DNA of 64,000 bases from Takakia lepidozioides (GCA_030704615.1 CM060731.1:48732001-48796000), one strand, 5' to 3'; numbered from the stretch's first letter, positions 1 through 11,600 are shown. Notes: generated by a model not told the origin, from the letters alone. Numbers and translations: made by a program.

Positions 1-241
1 GAAATCCTGTCCATCTATGTCCTTTTCCATATTTTTGTGGCTTTCGGTCTGCAAGGAGATTGGCTGCCTCACCTCAAAATTCCTGTTTTTGCAGCTACAC
101 GTTTGCAATTCTGACTTGCCCAGCAAGATAAGCCCCAGTACATCCATAGCTTGCCTTAGCCCTTCCCCATGTGAATTTGTTAGAAAGTGGAAGTGGTGTC
201 ACAAAGTCACATTGCCTAATAAAACTTGAATGGCCTTGCAG

Positions 242-3200
242 AGATTTGTTTTATCTTTGGCAGGTCCAATTGTAGTACTAGCAGGCCATGAGCAGCAATT
301 GGCCGTAGTCACTCATGCCTCCAACCCCCTACCTTCTGGTGACCAGGTACCTCACACATATTCCTCCCACCGAGTTTATTTGAACTGGTTTCTTTTGGAT
401 CGTTCATTTTTCCAGTGGAGATCAGATTTTGGGGCAAGGACAGCTTAGTAATGTGATCAATTTTCAGGTTAATGTGAACCTGTTCTCAAGTTTATCAGCT
501 CATCAATGGACAGCACTTTGGGTTTTGCCTGGTCGTTGATGCTTTCTTAGTAATACTGTAGGAGAACTGTCAGTCCAGCATAGCTTGACAACTTATGTTT
601 CATCACATAGCAAGTGTACTGTTCCCAAAGATCTAGCATTTTTGAGCAATCTGAGTGCATTCGATTTGACAAGCTGTTTCTCAACTATGGAGCTTTTATC
701 CTTAGGATTTGTACTGGTTACAGCGCTGCAGCTCATGAGTAAGTCAAAATTCTAGCATTACGAAGGCGAGATGCCTGCCTTGAGGACTACAGTGCAGGTT
801 GTCAACTTGAGCCTCTATTTTTGCAGCAAATTTTAAATCATGGCTCGTCAAGCGGGAGCTTGAGGTGACATCATTTACTCATTCAATTTTGGGAATCTGT
901 GAGACTAGGTTCTGGAATTTATGGTGCTGGATGTGAGGGAACAAAGGCGAACCTTAGCTGGGCGGCTCCCATTAAGCCCTGGGGCTACCCTGGCATGGCT
1001 TGGCTTCAGCGAAATGGGCTGTCTGAGTGTGTACGATTCGCTGGTATGGACACCTACCCTTCCCTTTGCGTGTGAAATTTATTCAATGCATTCTTTCCCT
1101 ATAGTGTTGTGGAAGACACCACCTGCCTCCATGCTTGCATTGCCATCTTATTTTTATGCTCAGCCGCCTATTGCTTTGGCGAACCTCTCACTGAGGGCCA
1201 AGAGTTTCACACTGTGTCTGTTTACTGGTGGATGTATGTCAGGGTGTGCTTCGGGTCTACAGTGACGAATACAATGGCTGCTGGATCCCTCTCTTCAGGT
1301 GAGTCTGTATCTGGATTACCTGTCAACCTGCTACTTCCAGATTGAGGAGTGTGGGCAAACAACAAGGGTTGTACATAATTGGAGTGATCACTTACTGGGG
1401 ATCAGTTTTCCTACAGTAGTGGCTACTGGGGAAGAATTACTGGGATGGCTAGCTGTAACAAGCCTGCAGATCTTGATACCCATGTACCAGACTGCTCCCA
1501 AATAAACAAGACTACAACTATCCCCTCTCAGAGATCTGTAAATGCATATCCAAGAAGCCTTTGTCACACACCACCATGTAGGACACTGCTTGTGCCCCTA
1601 TAAAGCTTGTCTCTGTGTGGGAGATGATTTGCAGTTCTGCGGCAGAGAGGAAAGGAGACAACAAAAGCTTTTGGGTGGTAGGCCTAAACAACACCCAGGT
1701 CTTCTGTGTTGTGTGCAAGGCACCCGATGTTGAACCACAGGTACCATCCATCTTCTACACCGTGACTTAGATTAGTCATACTAGAATGTCCCCAGACCAA
1801 AATTTGAAGAGTCAGTGATTGACCCACCTCTTTTCTCGGGTGTTTGCTGACATGCTTGAAGGTGGGAGTGTCTGTGGACAAATTCAGTGACCTGAGCTGC
1901 TCACTTGGGTGGGTTCAATTCAATCCGTCAATTGGTGTGAATTGTGATGTGTCCTAGAGTGACAAGCATTGAGGACCAAGCTAATAGAAAAGGTGGAATG
2001 TTCTTATGTACAGGTGGTTCCTAAGCCAGTTCTGAACGTATTTAACACAGCTGTGCCTGTGGCACACTCAGACTTGGGAGCAGACATCCTGGAAAATGAG
2101 TATTTACGGGGTACAGTGCATCTTACACATGTACGTCCTAAGCAGAGAATCTTCCTCAAGATCCTATGCCTCTCGTCTTGCTTGCATGAAACGCCAGGCC
2201 CTGCCACTACCCACTAGCAAAAATGCATTTAGGCTCAGCTGCTGCAGGTATTCTCTAGCTTGTCTACCGAGCAGTCTCTATGAGAAGTGTGGCTAATTGA
2301 TCAGCCATGTGCACTGGATGCCACCAGATGCGTGCAAAAGCTGACGAAGCAGCTGCGGCAGGATGTGAGGATGAAGAAGAAATTGTGCTGAAGATGGAAG
2401 CAGAACTCGACCGCTGTCTACTGCGCTTAATCGCGGCTGCTTGCAAAGGTACACAGGAGCATCCTGCAAGAGACTTGGCTTATTAGATGGAATCACCTGA
2501 CAGAATGTGATCCAGATTATTCTTTACTGGCCTGTGATTGCAAGAGTTCTTAGATGGGCCAGCCAGGCTTCGGTGATTTAGCTTTAGAGCATTTGCTCAC
2601 CAGAGGCATAGGGATTGGGATGTAGGGGATAAGCTGGCACGCGCTTTGGAGCTCTCCACCCAATTGTCACTTCACAAGTCATTGGAGGGGGCCATCAAAC
2701 TGGTTAATGCCATGCGCTTGCCATCATTGGCGGAGCGCCTCAACCTTATGCTTGAGGTGATTCTTCTACCTGTACTATTGCAATGAGTGGATCATCTCAC
2801 AGTCCTGTACTGTGTTAATCTAACACGAGATCATCTTTGAATCTATCATCCTTGTGTATTTGTACAGCAGGCACTGTCTGACTAATGTCCTTTGTTGGGT
2901 TGGTCCCTCTTGGGTTGTGTTGGGGGGGTTTTCAATAAAACAGGGAAGGATAGCACAGGAGAGGTCAGAAACTGGAGCAACTCTGCACAGTGGGGACATA
3001 AGTGCTCAGCTGGCCTCCATCCCCACCTACAGCAATGTTGGTGTCACTTTGGCTGGGGCCCCAAAAACACCTGGGCCCCTAAACACCCGACCGCCATCTC
3101 TCGCAGAAGTTCGAACCTGGGTCCCTGAAAGAGGTGCTGGGGTACCATCCTCTCTGACTGGCACTAGTGCAGAGAGCATGTCAAAACAGCCTGGTGCGAC

Positions 3201-3570
3201 ACGTCCTTTCCAACCAATATTAACAAAGGCTCACAAAAGGATTAATTTAGACACCGTCGAATGCGAGCAGAAAACCCTTCTTGAACTAGGCAGCTCTAGT
3301 GACGAGAGTCACAGAAGTCCATTGGAAAAAGCCAAGCTCTCCCAAGGACCTAGCACTGCTGATGGTCGATGCAAACCAAGTAACCCCTTTGCCAAGTCCA
3401 GCCCTTCTGCTATCAAAGATAGAGAGTGCTCGGATAAGAATGTGTCCCTATTGAAGTCTCTTAAGAAGATGCAGAATGGGGCCACCGAACTAGATGCAAA
3501 GAGAAAGGCCAGTGCCATGCCCATTGCGTCCAGCACTTTTCAGCGACGGCCATTGAAAGTAGGCCTTTGA
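242..3570 (+). CDS. CTF4: CTF4/WDHD1-like replisome adaptor, C-terminal part (5' end outside window)
   Basis: Eight exons join in phase: 242-346, 909-1043, 1243-1298, 1635-1740, 2014-2130, 2328-2448, 2626-2756 and 2944-3570 (1398 nt, 465 residues to the stop). Seen in order: GPIVVLAGHEQQLAVVTHA, RLPLSPGATLAWLGFSE, GVLRVYSDEYNGCWIPLF, SFWVVGLNNTQVFCVVCK, VVPKPVLNVFNT, SDLGADILENEYL, a charged DEEEIVLKMEAELDRCLLRL segment, and LEGAIKLVNAMRLPSLAERL. This order matches the SepB region and helical extension of CTF4/WDHD1 (Arabidopsis EOL1). The last exon is Ser/Pro/Lys-rich and disordered, ending with NPFAKSS and SLLKSLKKMQ. No HMG box is present, unlike animal WDHD1. Known family role: trimeric hub linking the CMG helicase to DNA polymerase alpha in the nucleus; EOL1 also acts in Polycomb silencing. 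The N-terminal WD40 part and start codon lie upstream of the window. Family assignment is confident; exact splice sites are inferred. Confidence 0.88.
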
Positions 3571-3702
3571 AAGTAGGAAACACCATCTGATTGACTCTCA
3601 CAGTAGATTTACAACGAATTGTAATGATTCGGGTATTCATGATTTTAAAACATTTGAGGTCATTTGAAGGACAACCTGCGTCCACAAACTGATTAGTAGC
3701 AC

Positions 3703-3925
3703 CTGCGGCTGGTAGCTCAATTGGATATGTGCATTGTGTGTCACCCTGGTGGATTAGGTTTCAAATCCTGCTACTCAGTCCTGTGGGTATGATTTGTTTC
3801 GTGACCGGTTGGTTTTGGGGTTGATGTTTCCCTCCTGTGTGCCTCTGAAAGGGGGTTAACTTTTCCTCCTCAAGGGCCTGAATTTTGAGCAGTTATTATG
3901 TTTATTGTTTTATTATTTTATTATT
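3703..3925 (+). mobile_element. tRNA-derived SINE-like element
   Basis: The head resembles a tRNA gene: an A-box-like TAGCTCAATTGG near 3712 and a B-box-like GGTTTCAAATCC near 3755. It is followed by a non-tRNA body and a T/A-rich end (TTATTATTTTATTATTTTTA near 3910-3930). The B box has one extra base, so Pol III activity is doubtful. It lies just 5' of the LINE. The family name is unknown and the borders are estimates. Confidence 0.45.
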
Positions 3926-4004
3926 TTTACGCTTTACTACATATATGAGACCAGGTAAGATAATAGAAATGGGGCTGGGGCTAATAATATAATAGTACGA
4001 TAAT

Positions 4005-4014
4005 AAAAGACTGG
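4005..4014. repeat. LINE target-site duplication, left copy
   Basis: AAAAGACTGG directly precedes the first LINE-like sequence and recurs at 8048-8057 after the A-rich tail. Perfect 10-bp direct repeats are the usual footprint of target-primed reverse transcription. The LINE 5' border rests on this match. Confidence 0.6.
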
Positions 4015-7000
4015 ATACTAGAAAGCCGCAAGAACCCATTACCCAAGGTTTTGATCACACGCCCTCATTGAAGCTTCACTATCTTTCCTTAACGCTCATC
4101 GTAGAGGTAGGGGTATCTAGAGGCTAAACTCCTCCCTTCTCAATATTCTATCCTTTAAGCAGGCATTAAAGGATGATTGGCATAATTCAGGCAACCATTT
4201 AAGCTGCCCCATAGAGAGGTTTTCCTCTAAGTTGGCGGCTACCTGCAGATGCAGCCAGATCCTTGGTAAAGGCATTGCTGCAGCCAGAACCAGGAAGGTT
4301 AGGGCCCTTAAAAAATGTCTTGGAGTATGCCAAACAAAAATCGAATCTCGCGCTTGCGATGACCACACGTTTCAGACTTACCTTGAGGCCAGATTCAATC
4401 TAGGGATCTTTCAGGAACAACAACAGGAAAAAATGCGTATGCAAGCAGGGGTCAACTGGTTTGCCAAAGGAGAGAAAATGACTAAGTATTTCTTTCAGAA
4501 AACCAAGCTTAGAAGGGCTATGCAAACCATTCTTGAATTGTATATTGACAGTCAAGGCAACAAATCTTCCAAACCAAAGGAGCTCTGTGGGTTGGCTTTC
4601 AAGCACTTCAGCTCCCTGATCCAAGTAGATCCGGTGGGGGTGGACAATGCCCAATTGCTTCAGGCATGCCTGCAATCTACCCCATGTCAATACAGGGAAG
4701 GGGATGACCAAGCCTTGTCCAAAGACTTCACCCCTATGGAGCTGGAGGATGCTCTGGACCAGATGTGCAAGGATAAAACTCCCGGTCTTGACGGGATGCC
4801 AATGGAGTTTTACAAGGCCTTCTGGCCTCGCATCGCTCAAGAGTTCTGTGACATGGCAAATGAAATCCATAGGAAAGGTGCTATGCCAGGTTCCATGTCT
4901 CAAGGGGTCATTACTCTTTTTTTTTAAAAGGGGGATAGAGCCGACATTAATAACTATAGGCCCATAACGTTGCTTAACGTGGTCTATAAAATTATTGCCA
5001 AGGCCCTGGCACTTAGGCTCCAGCCCCTTCTCCCTTCGTTGATTAGAACAGGTCAATCCGGGTTTGTTAAAAGGAGGTATATCTTGGATAACGTCCTTCT
5101 GGCCCAGGAGGCGGATACATATGCCAAGGCATCAAATCAGGCGTTGGCACTCTGGCTGCTTGACTTTGAGAAGGCATTCGACAAAGTGGGTTGGGATTTT
5201 CTTTTGGCGGTTCTACAAAAATGTGGGCTGCCACCCTCATTCTGCAAGTGGGTTAACATCCTTATCCGCAATAGCTCCAGCAGGGTTATTATAAATGGCC
5301 ATTTGTCAAAACCATTTGCCCTACAGAGATCGGTGCGACAGGGATGCCCTCTCTCGCCTTTCATCTTTCTGTTTGTGGCGGACACTTTGGGTTACATGTT
5401 GGAGGTTAACCCTGTAGTGAGGGGCCTTCAAATGCATGGCTTCAGAGCGGATGCTGCCCTTCAGATCAAAGATTCTATGTTTGTTGATGACACCTTTCTC
5501 CTGCTTCAAGCTGAGCCGACGGCCCTGGAAACAGCCCAATGCACGATTGACACATTCTGCAAGGTATGAATTGGTCGAAAACCAAGGCTCTTCAGGTGGG
5601 GGATATTTCAAAGTCTGGTCTGGGGGTCTCCCCCGTATGGGAGGCAAACTTGGGTTTGATCTGGCTCAAGGATGGAGAGTCCACCACCCTCTTGGGCCAT
5701 GTCTTCGGGATTAATCTCTCGGAAGACCAACGTCTGGGGCCCACTATAGCCAGGCTGAAGGGGCAACTAACCTTTTGGGGCTCTCGGTTCCTCTCCATTA
5801 CTGGGAGGGCTCTGGTGGCTAACCAAATCCTTTTGGCCGGTATTTGGTATTTTGCCTCCACTTGGAGTCCCAGCTCTAAACATATCCACGAAATCAAAAA
5901 GTGTATTAGGAACTTTATTTGGGGGGCCCATTCATTGGACTCTAACAAACGCCCCCAAGTGTCTTGGATTCAAATCATAATGCCCAAGAAAATGGGTGGC
6001 CTCGGTGTCTTGGATCCTGAAACCCAGATCAAAGCCCTGTTGGGAAAATGGCTCCCCAGATTCCTGAGTCCAGAAGGAGGTTGGTGGAAAGTTATGGTGA
6101 CAGATTCTATTTCCCTCAGTTCACCCCTGAATTCCACTCAATGGTCTAGTCCATCTTTGAGATGGATCACTCAAGGTTATCGTCATAAATCCCCTGGCTC
6201 CTCCCTTTGGACCTCTATTTGGTTGGCTTGGGGGAAGTGCCGACCCTTCCTGCGACAGAGAGAGCCTGCTTCCTTCTGTGAAGTGCTCAGGCAACACCTG
6301 TTCCTCAACAAGCCAGTCCCATCAGCTATGGAGAGGAGCCAAGCCACAAGGTGGCAGGGATGGGATGCAAGGGGCCTCTCACAGGTCAGCCATCTGTGGT
6401 TCAGTACCCCTATTTCTCTTTCCAGAACTCTTGGAAACCAAAGACTCTCCGCTGGCATTGCCTCAGTTCTGCAATCAGTTCCAGACTCGTGGAGAGACAT
6501 GCTCAGGCAGGGCCCATCCTCTCCGTCTACGTATCAGTGGGTGACCACACCGGATCATCATTTTCAGGTCATGTTCATAACGGAAGCCTCACGTTTTAAC
6601 CTAGTGGGTTTTGCATTCAGGGCCCATCCGTATACAGGTGCTCTCTCGCTGCACTCATCCGACTCTATCTCAATCCCAAATGCAAACACCCCACCAGCCA
6701 GAATCTGCCACTGGAACTCCAAGCTCAAAGATTTTAATCCATCCCTTCCATCCAACACGCGGGTTCTACCCTGGTTACGATCAAGAACCTTCATTTGGAT
6801 TGGAGGTCAGGCCATCCAGGACCTGTAAATCGATCCAGCAGAATGGCACTGGGAATTCGGGGACAAGATTTGTTCCTTCTTCAATTACACGGCCAAGGGT
6901 GCCTACAGAGCGATGCTGAAGGCCGAGCCTCTAACCAAAAATGGGACGACAGATGGGGCTTATTCCAATTTAGAGGGGAAAACTGAAAGTGCATTTGGGC

Positions 7001-8047
7001 TCTGATTTGGGAGAAATCCAAACCGACAAAACTCAGTGCCTTTCTTTGGCACATTGTAAATAGGGTTTTGAAGGTTGGGCAATTTCTAAACTTCCAAGAG
7101 GCCCTACTCTGCAGATGCTGCCCCATTGGGGTTATTGAATCTTTGGAACACTACCTTCTTTTCTGTAAAGGGCCGTCAACTATCTGGCCCTTGGTTTGGT
7201 CACTTTACAGGGTTTGGTCAAACATCGCTCAGGACCCCATAGCCCTCCTGCTAAATTACAACCAAACAACCAAGTCCAAGGTGTCCACCATGCCCATTTT
7301 TGAGGCCCTCGCTCAGCAACACTGTGGCAAATCTGGAATGCTCGGTGCAGATGGACATTAAACAATGCTTCCTCCTCCTATACATAAATCCTTGCATGTG
7401 TTTTCTATGATGTTACAATTGCAGCTAAGTTGGCCTGGCAAAAACTATGTGTAGAAGTAGACAAGAAACCAGAACGAAAAGACTCCCTCCTCGCCTCCTT
7501 CAGAGCATCTTGGGGAAGAAGAGGAATCATTTGTTGCATCATTGATACAGACTCATGTTCATGGGCAGACTCCTCCTGAACTCTGGAAACACCGATGGGG
7601 CACCGTCTTCGGCCTCCCCTGATCTGGACTCGAGAGATATTAACTGGAAGCACATAAAGAGGGGATCTCAATCTAAGTTGATCTTCCTCAAATAGACATC
7701 TTCAGAGTTTCACTCCTTGGCCGTTCTGGCCTGTGTTCTTACTGTTCGTCGTTCCGTCCGGTTCCATCTACATTGGGCCACCTCTCTCTTGGAGTCTTTT
7801 CAAAGCTATGAACTAATCGCACATTAGCTCTCTACGCTATGGCAAATCTTGCAACCAATAATAGATGGCTCTACCAGGCCTGCATGCGTAGCTAGGTCTA
7901 TTTTCTACCATGTTATCTGATCGTTGGAATCTCCAACACGGCCTCCATGTGGTAAGCCTCATGGCACTTGTAAGGGTTTAATTTTTTCCCTTTTTAATAA
8001 ATTTTTAGGGCTTCTCATCCCTTTAAATAAAAAATAAATAAAAATTA
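4015..8047 (+). mobile_element. L1-type LINE retrotransposon, 5'-truncated and decayed
   Basis: A non-LTR retrotransposon lying in sense orientation. Near 4060 a DHTP motif looks like the end of the endonuclease domain (SDHxP in intact elements). Then comes the linker (RLNSSLLN, ALKDDW). The reverse transcriptase spans about 4740-5570: NNYRPITLLNVVYKIIAK, LDFEKAFDKVGW, RQGCPLSPFIF, and FVDD at 5480-5491 in place of the usual YADD/FADD. A zinc-binding RVT domain follows at about 6860-7200 (FNYTAKGAYRAML, KLSAFLWHIVNRVL, CRCCPIGVIESLEHYLLFC). The element is broken by a stop near 4116, a frameshift at the T run 4916-4925, another near 5560, and stops after 6828. The 3' end is A-rich (8020-8047). 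AAAAGACTGG occurs at 4005-4014 and 8048-8057, a plausible target-site duplication. Long antisense ORFs here are shadows. Confidence 0.9.
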
Positions 8048-8057
8048 AAAAGACTGG
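8048..8057. repeat. LINE target-site duplication, right copy
   Basis: Second copy of AAAAGACTGG, immediately after the A-rich 3' end of the LINE. It pairs with 4005-4014. Confidence 0.6.
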
Positions 8058-8208
8058 GGCTTCACCCCTTTCCAATATATAGAAATGATGTAAGAACTTA
8101 ATTCACACGAGCAACCTCTGACATGATGGGACGCCGGTTTCTGGCATGTCAAATCTTCCCCACCCTCTCTTGAGGTGACATGGAACTGAAGGAGTGTAAA
8201 CTCCAGGG

Positions 8209-8270
8209 GTTACACGATAAGTCGTGTAACTCCACTCGGGGTTACACAGAATGGAATGTCGGTGTAACCC
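8209..8270. promoter_or_regulatory. Two adjacent inverted repeats of a GTTACAC core upstream of SEC23
   Basis: GTTACACGA (8209-8217) and TCGTGTAAC (8222-8230) form a perfect 9-bp inverted repeat around TAAG. GGGTTACAC (8239-8247) and GTGTAACCC (8262-8270) form a second perfect 9-bp inverted repeat with a 14-bp loop. The core occurs four times in alternating orientation, 40-100 bp 5' of a TATA motif. It could be a transcription-factor array or a small palindromic insertion; binding is inferred only. Confidence 0.55.
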
Positions 8271-8312
8271 ACACTTGGTCTCAGAATTTGACTAAGTCCA
8301 AATGTGGCTAAG

Positions 8313-8320
8313 TATAAAAT
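8313..8320 (+). promoter_or_regulatory. TATA box of the SEC23-like gene
   Basis: TATAAAAT lies about 160 bp before the SEC23 ATG. The spacing suits a short, unspliced 5' UTR. No competing start codon context was examined experimentally. Confidence 0.5.
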
Positions 8321-8480
8321 GGACAGAATGTATTAGGGTGGGAACGTGGAAGGTAGGTGCAGGGCCGGCACACTGTCGTCTGTGCGAGGAAGCAGGCTAT
8401 GGTGATGTGGTGGAGGCATTCAGGGCAGTGGCGGTCGGCATTGCAGCAAGGGGGATCGTTGGGGAGCCAGGGCATCAGGT

Positions 8481-10739
8481 ATGGCAGTGCGATTGACAGT
8501 TGCGCGCTGTCCTGCGGACATAGATGCTCAGGAAGGATGTGGGATTCCGTGGGGCGCGACTGTGGTGCCTTTCGCGGCAGTGGATGAGCATGGACGAGCC
8601 CCGGAGCAGGGGGTGCAAGGTCAGCTGCTGCCGCGGTGTGAGAGCTGCTGGGCCTACATCAACTGTCTTTGTGATGTGGACAAGTGGGCCTGGACTTGTG
8701 CCATTTGTGGCAATCTGAATGCGCTTACTGATGCCCATTCTGCTCGTTATCAGAGATCTCAAGCCCCGGAGCTCTCGTCCTCCTTCTTTGACGTGGATCT
8801 TGATGAAGAGGAACCCAATCCAGAAGAGGAATTCCAGGCGAGACCTGTTTTCGTAGCGGCTGTGGACCTCTCTGCTTCTGAAGAATTCCTGGAGCTGGTA
8901 AAGAGTTCCCTCCTTGCTGCTCTTGAAGCTATTCATCCAGGATCACTATTCGGACTTGTGAGCTTCAGTCACAAAATAGGGCTGTATGATGTACAAGGGC
9001 CTGTTCCAGTGGTGAAGCATGTCCTCGTCCCAGCTGACATGGATGCACCCCTTCCTGTGGAATTGGGTAAGGCTATGCCATTACTGTCATTTCTAGCTCC
9101 TGTGGAGGGCAATAAGGAGCACATTGCGGCGGCACTTGAAACCTTGAAACCGACAAGCTCTTGGGAGCGGGCTACAGCAGCAGGACAGGGCATTGAGGGG
9201 GTATCCATGGGTGGCCGTGGATTCGGTGTAGCCATGGACGCCCTCGTCAAGTATTTTGGATCTGAACATGGCATAACTTTTGCTATGGCACGCCTGTTTG
9301 CATTTCTGTCAGGTCCACCTGACTACGGGGCTGGACAGCTAGACACGAAACGTTATGGGGAGCAGTATGCAAGCAAGGGTCTGGATGCAGACAAAGCTCT
9401 GCTTCCTGAGCAAACTCCTTTCTACAAAGATTTGGCTGCAATGGCTGTGCAAGCAGGCGTATGTGTGGATATATTTGCAATCACAAATGAGTACACAGAC
9501 TTGGCATCCCTCAAGTATTTGAGCATTGAAAGTGGTGGTGGGCTTCTTCTGTATTCCAACACCGATGAAGCAACACTTCCACAAGACCTATATCGAATGC
9601 TCAGTCGTCCATATGCATTTGGATGTGTTCTGCGTGTTCGAACCTCGCCTCCGTTCAAGCCTGCCAAAGTATATGGGCATTACTTTCCAGATCCTCAATA
9701 TGAGAATGTTCAGCATATAATATGCTGTGATGCATATGCAACATATGCCTTTGATTTTGAGTTTTCCAGCACAGCTGGCTTCACCCGGAATGTGGAAGCT
9801 CCACCGACAATGCAAGTTGCCTTCCAGTATTCAATCCTGCTTCCTCCAGACCACACTTCAAAGCAATTGGCTGGTGCTGGGAACCACAACAATGGTTCAG
9901 CTCCTGTGAACAGGCAGCAGTACACACTCAAGAGGCGGCTGAGAGTACGAACTCTTCCAATTGGAGTAGCTTCCAACTTCACTGAATTGTACGAGAGTGC
10001 AGATCCCGAGGTCATCCTCACCCTCCTCACACACAAGATCATCCAGGCATCATTGGAGAATGGGGTAAAGGAGGCACGGGCGCTGTTGCATGACTGGCTC
10101 GTCATTCTTACTGCTCAGTACAATGACTACTACAAGCTTGCCCAGTTTGAGGAGCCTGGCACCAATGCTCGGCTGGATGTCTCATTCTCTAAGTGCCCTC
10201 AGTTGCAGGCATTGCCACGCCATGTATTTGCTCTTCTTCGCAGCCCACTTCTCCTCAGCCATGAGCAAGGCGTGCATCCTGATTACCGGATATTTCTTCA
10301 ATGCCTTTTCAGTGGATTGGAGCCATCATATCTGCTGAGAGCGGTGTATCCCGTGTTGTCATCCTATGAAACACCAGACAAGCAGGCATACCCACGGCAC
10401 TCACTAAGTCGTGCAGCCCTTATAACGAGTGGCAGCCCCATCTTCTTTTTGGATGCATTCACCTCCCTCATTGTCTACTACTCGCCTACTGCTGACCCAG
10501 CTCTGCCTTTTCCTCCACCCCAAAATTGTTTGTTGCGAGGGGTCATCAATAAGCTGAAACAGGAGAGAAACATAACTCCCAAGTTGCTCATGATCAGGGG
10601 AGGCCATGACAACACGGAGCCCTTCGAGCGTTACTTGATAGAAGAGCAGGATGTGGATGGCAGTGGGCTAGCGCCGGGCATGGGTTTTGTATCATTTTTG
10701 GACCAAATTGCACATGATGTCATCAAGTATATGAAGTGA
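8481..10739 (+). CDS. Divergent SEC23/SEC24-family COPII coat protein, intronless
   Basis: One uninterrupted 752-codon ORF starting at ATG 8481. The Sec23/24 zinc finger is intact: C53-x2-C56 and C73-x2-C76 (PRCESCWAYINC, WTCAICG). The trunk (vWA-like) domain begins near residue 115 (FVAAVDLSAS, GSLFGLVSFSHKIGLYD). It is followed by beta-sandwich and helical segments (VLTLLTHKIIQASLENG) and a gelsolin-like end (SGSPIFFLDAFTSLIVYYSP, FVSFLDQIAHDVIKYMK). Known role: SEC23 is the SAR1 GTPase-activating subunit of the inner COPII coat at ER exit sites. The sequence resembles the divergent plant 'sec23/sec24 transport' clade (AtSEC23D type) more than canonical SEC23, so the catalytic Arg finger cannot be assigned by eye. 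The absence of introns is notable beside its multi-intron neighbours; an A/G-rich stretch (10836-10850) lies about 100 bp after the stop. Confidence 0.92.
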   Translation: MAVRLTVARCPADIDAQEGCGIPWGATVVPFAAVDEHGRAPEQGVQGQLLPRCESCWAYINCLCDVDKWAWTCAICGNLNALTDAHSARYQRSQAPELSSSFFDVDLDEEEPNPEEEFQARPVFVAAVDLSASEEFLELVKSSLLAALEAIHPGSLFGLVSFSHKIGLYDVQGPVPVVKHVLVPADMDAPLPVELGKAMPLLSFLAPVEGNKEHIAAALETLKPTSSWERATAAGQGIEGVSMGGRGFGVAMDALVKYFGSEHGITFAMARLFAFLSGPPDYGAGQLDTKRYGEQYASKGLDADKALLPEQTPFYKDLAAMAVQAGVCVDIFAITNEYTDLASLKYLSIESGGGLLLYSNTDEATLPQDLYRMLSRPYAFGCVLRVRTSPPFKPAKVYGHYFPDPQYENVQHIICCDAYATYAFDFEFSSTAGFTRNVEAPPTMQVAFQYSILLPPDHTSKQLAGAGNHNNGSAPVNRQQYTLKRRLRVRTLPIGVASNFTELYESADPEVILTLLTHKIIQASLENGVKEARALLHDWLVILTAQYNDYYKLAQFEEPGTNARLDVSFSKCPQLQALPRHVFALLRSPLLLSHEQGVHPDYRIFLQCLFSGLEPSYLLRAVYPVLSSYETPDKQAYPRHSLSRAALITSGSPIFFLDAFTSLIVYYSPTADPALPFPPPQNCLLRGVINKLKQERNITPKLLMIRGGHDNTEPFERYLIEEQDVDGSGLAPGMGFVSFLDQIAHDVIKYMK

Positions 10740-10939
10740 TTGAATCTTGACTTGACACACTGGGAGCTTGAATTTGTTTCTAGATTGTCCACTTAACTTA
10801 TGTGTGGCCCTCTTATAAATCATCTGGCTTACCAAGAAAAAGAAAAAGGGACTAACTAGATACATGAAAGACCTGGGTTACAGAGGGTTAGACAGATTGG
10901 ATAACTACTACCCAGGTTACACTACAAGAGCCTCCCATC

Positions 10940-11600
10940 AAGAACGGAACCCCCAACCTTGCCGCCTTCATTGCTGTCACCTTACCATCAAGCCCATGAC
11001 ATGGCTACGATGATGTGGCTAGATGATGTGGCTATGATGACGTGGTGATGATGACATGGCGTCGATGACGTGAAGCCTTGCCGCATTCATTGTTGTCACC
11101 TTACCATCACGCCCATGACATGGCGACAATGACGTGAAGCCTGGCCGCCTTCATTGCTGGCACCTTACCATCACGCCATGACATGGCAACAATGACGTGA
11201 AGCCTTGTCGCCTTCATTGATGTCACCTTACCAGCACGCCCAAGACGCGGTGCCTTGCCGCCTTCATTGCTGTCACCTTACCATCATGCCCAAAATATAG
11301 GACTAGGAAACGCAAATAGCCTTGTGAAGTGGAGTTGATTCGACGACAATGACATGTTGACGATGACATGGCAACAATGACGTGAAGCCTTGTCGCCTTC
11401 ATTGATGTCACCTTACCAGCACGCCCAAGACGCGGTGCCTTGCCGCCTTCATTGCTGTCACCTTACCATCATGCCCAAAATATAGGACTAGGAAACGCAA
11501 ATAGCCTTGTGAAGTGGAGTTGATTCGACGACAATGACATGTTGACGATGACATGGCAACAATGACGTGGCAAAAATGACATGGCACTATGGCACCCTAT
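10940..11600. repeat. Complex minisatellite with an exact 185-bp higher-order repeat
   Basis: A short degenerate unit built on GACATGGC, AATGACGTG, GCCGCCTTCATTG and GTCACCTTACCATCA repeats through the block. Inside it, 11181-11365 and 11366-11550 are near-identical copies, and a third starts at 11551; the period is 185 bp at both junctions. The array lies between the SEC23 3' end and the LESV promoter. No gene is seen here. Confidence 0.85.

Noticed and set aside
17-229. Possible earlier CTF4 exon at the window start
   Set aside because: Some residues look suggestive (FGLQ) but no donor site in phase 0 precedes exon 242-346.
3703-3776. Possible tRNA gene
   Set aside because: A and B boxes are present but the B box has an extra base and the cloverleaf does not close; treated as a SINE head.
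4400-5056. 218-codon minus-strand frame
   Set aside because: Antisense shadow of the LINE reverse transcriptase, whose sense frame carries clear RT motifs.
8475-8936. 153-codon minus-strand frame
   Set aside because: Antisense to SEC23 and lacks any domain.
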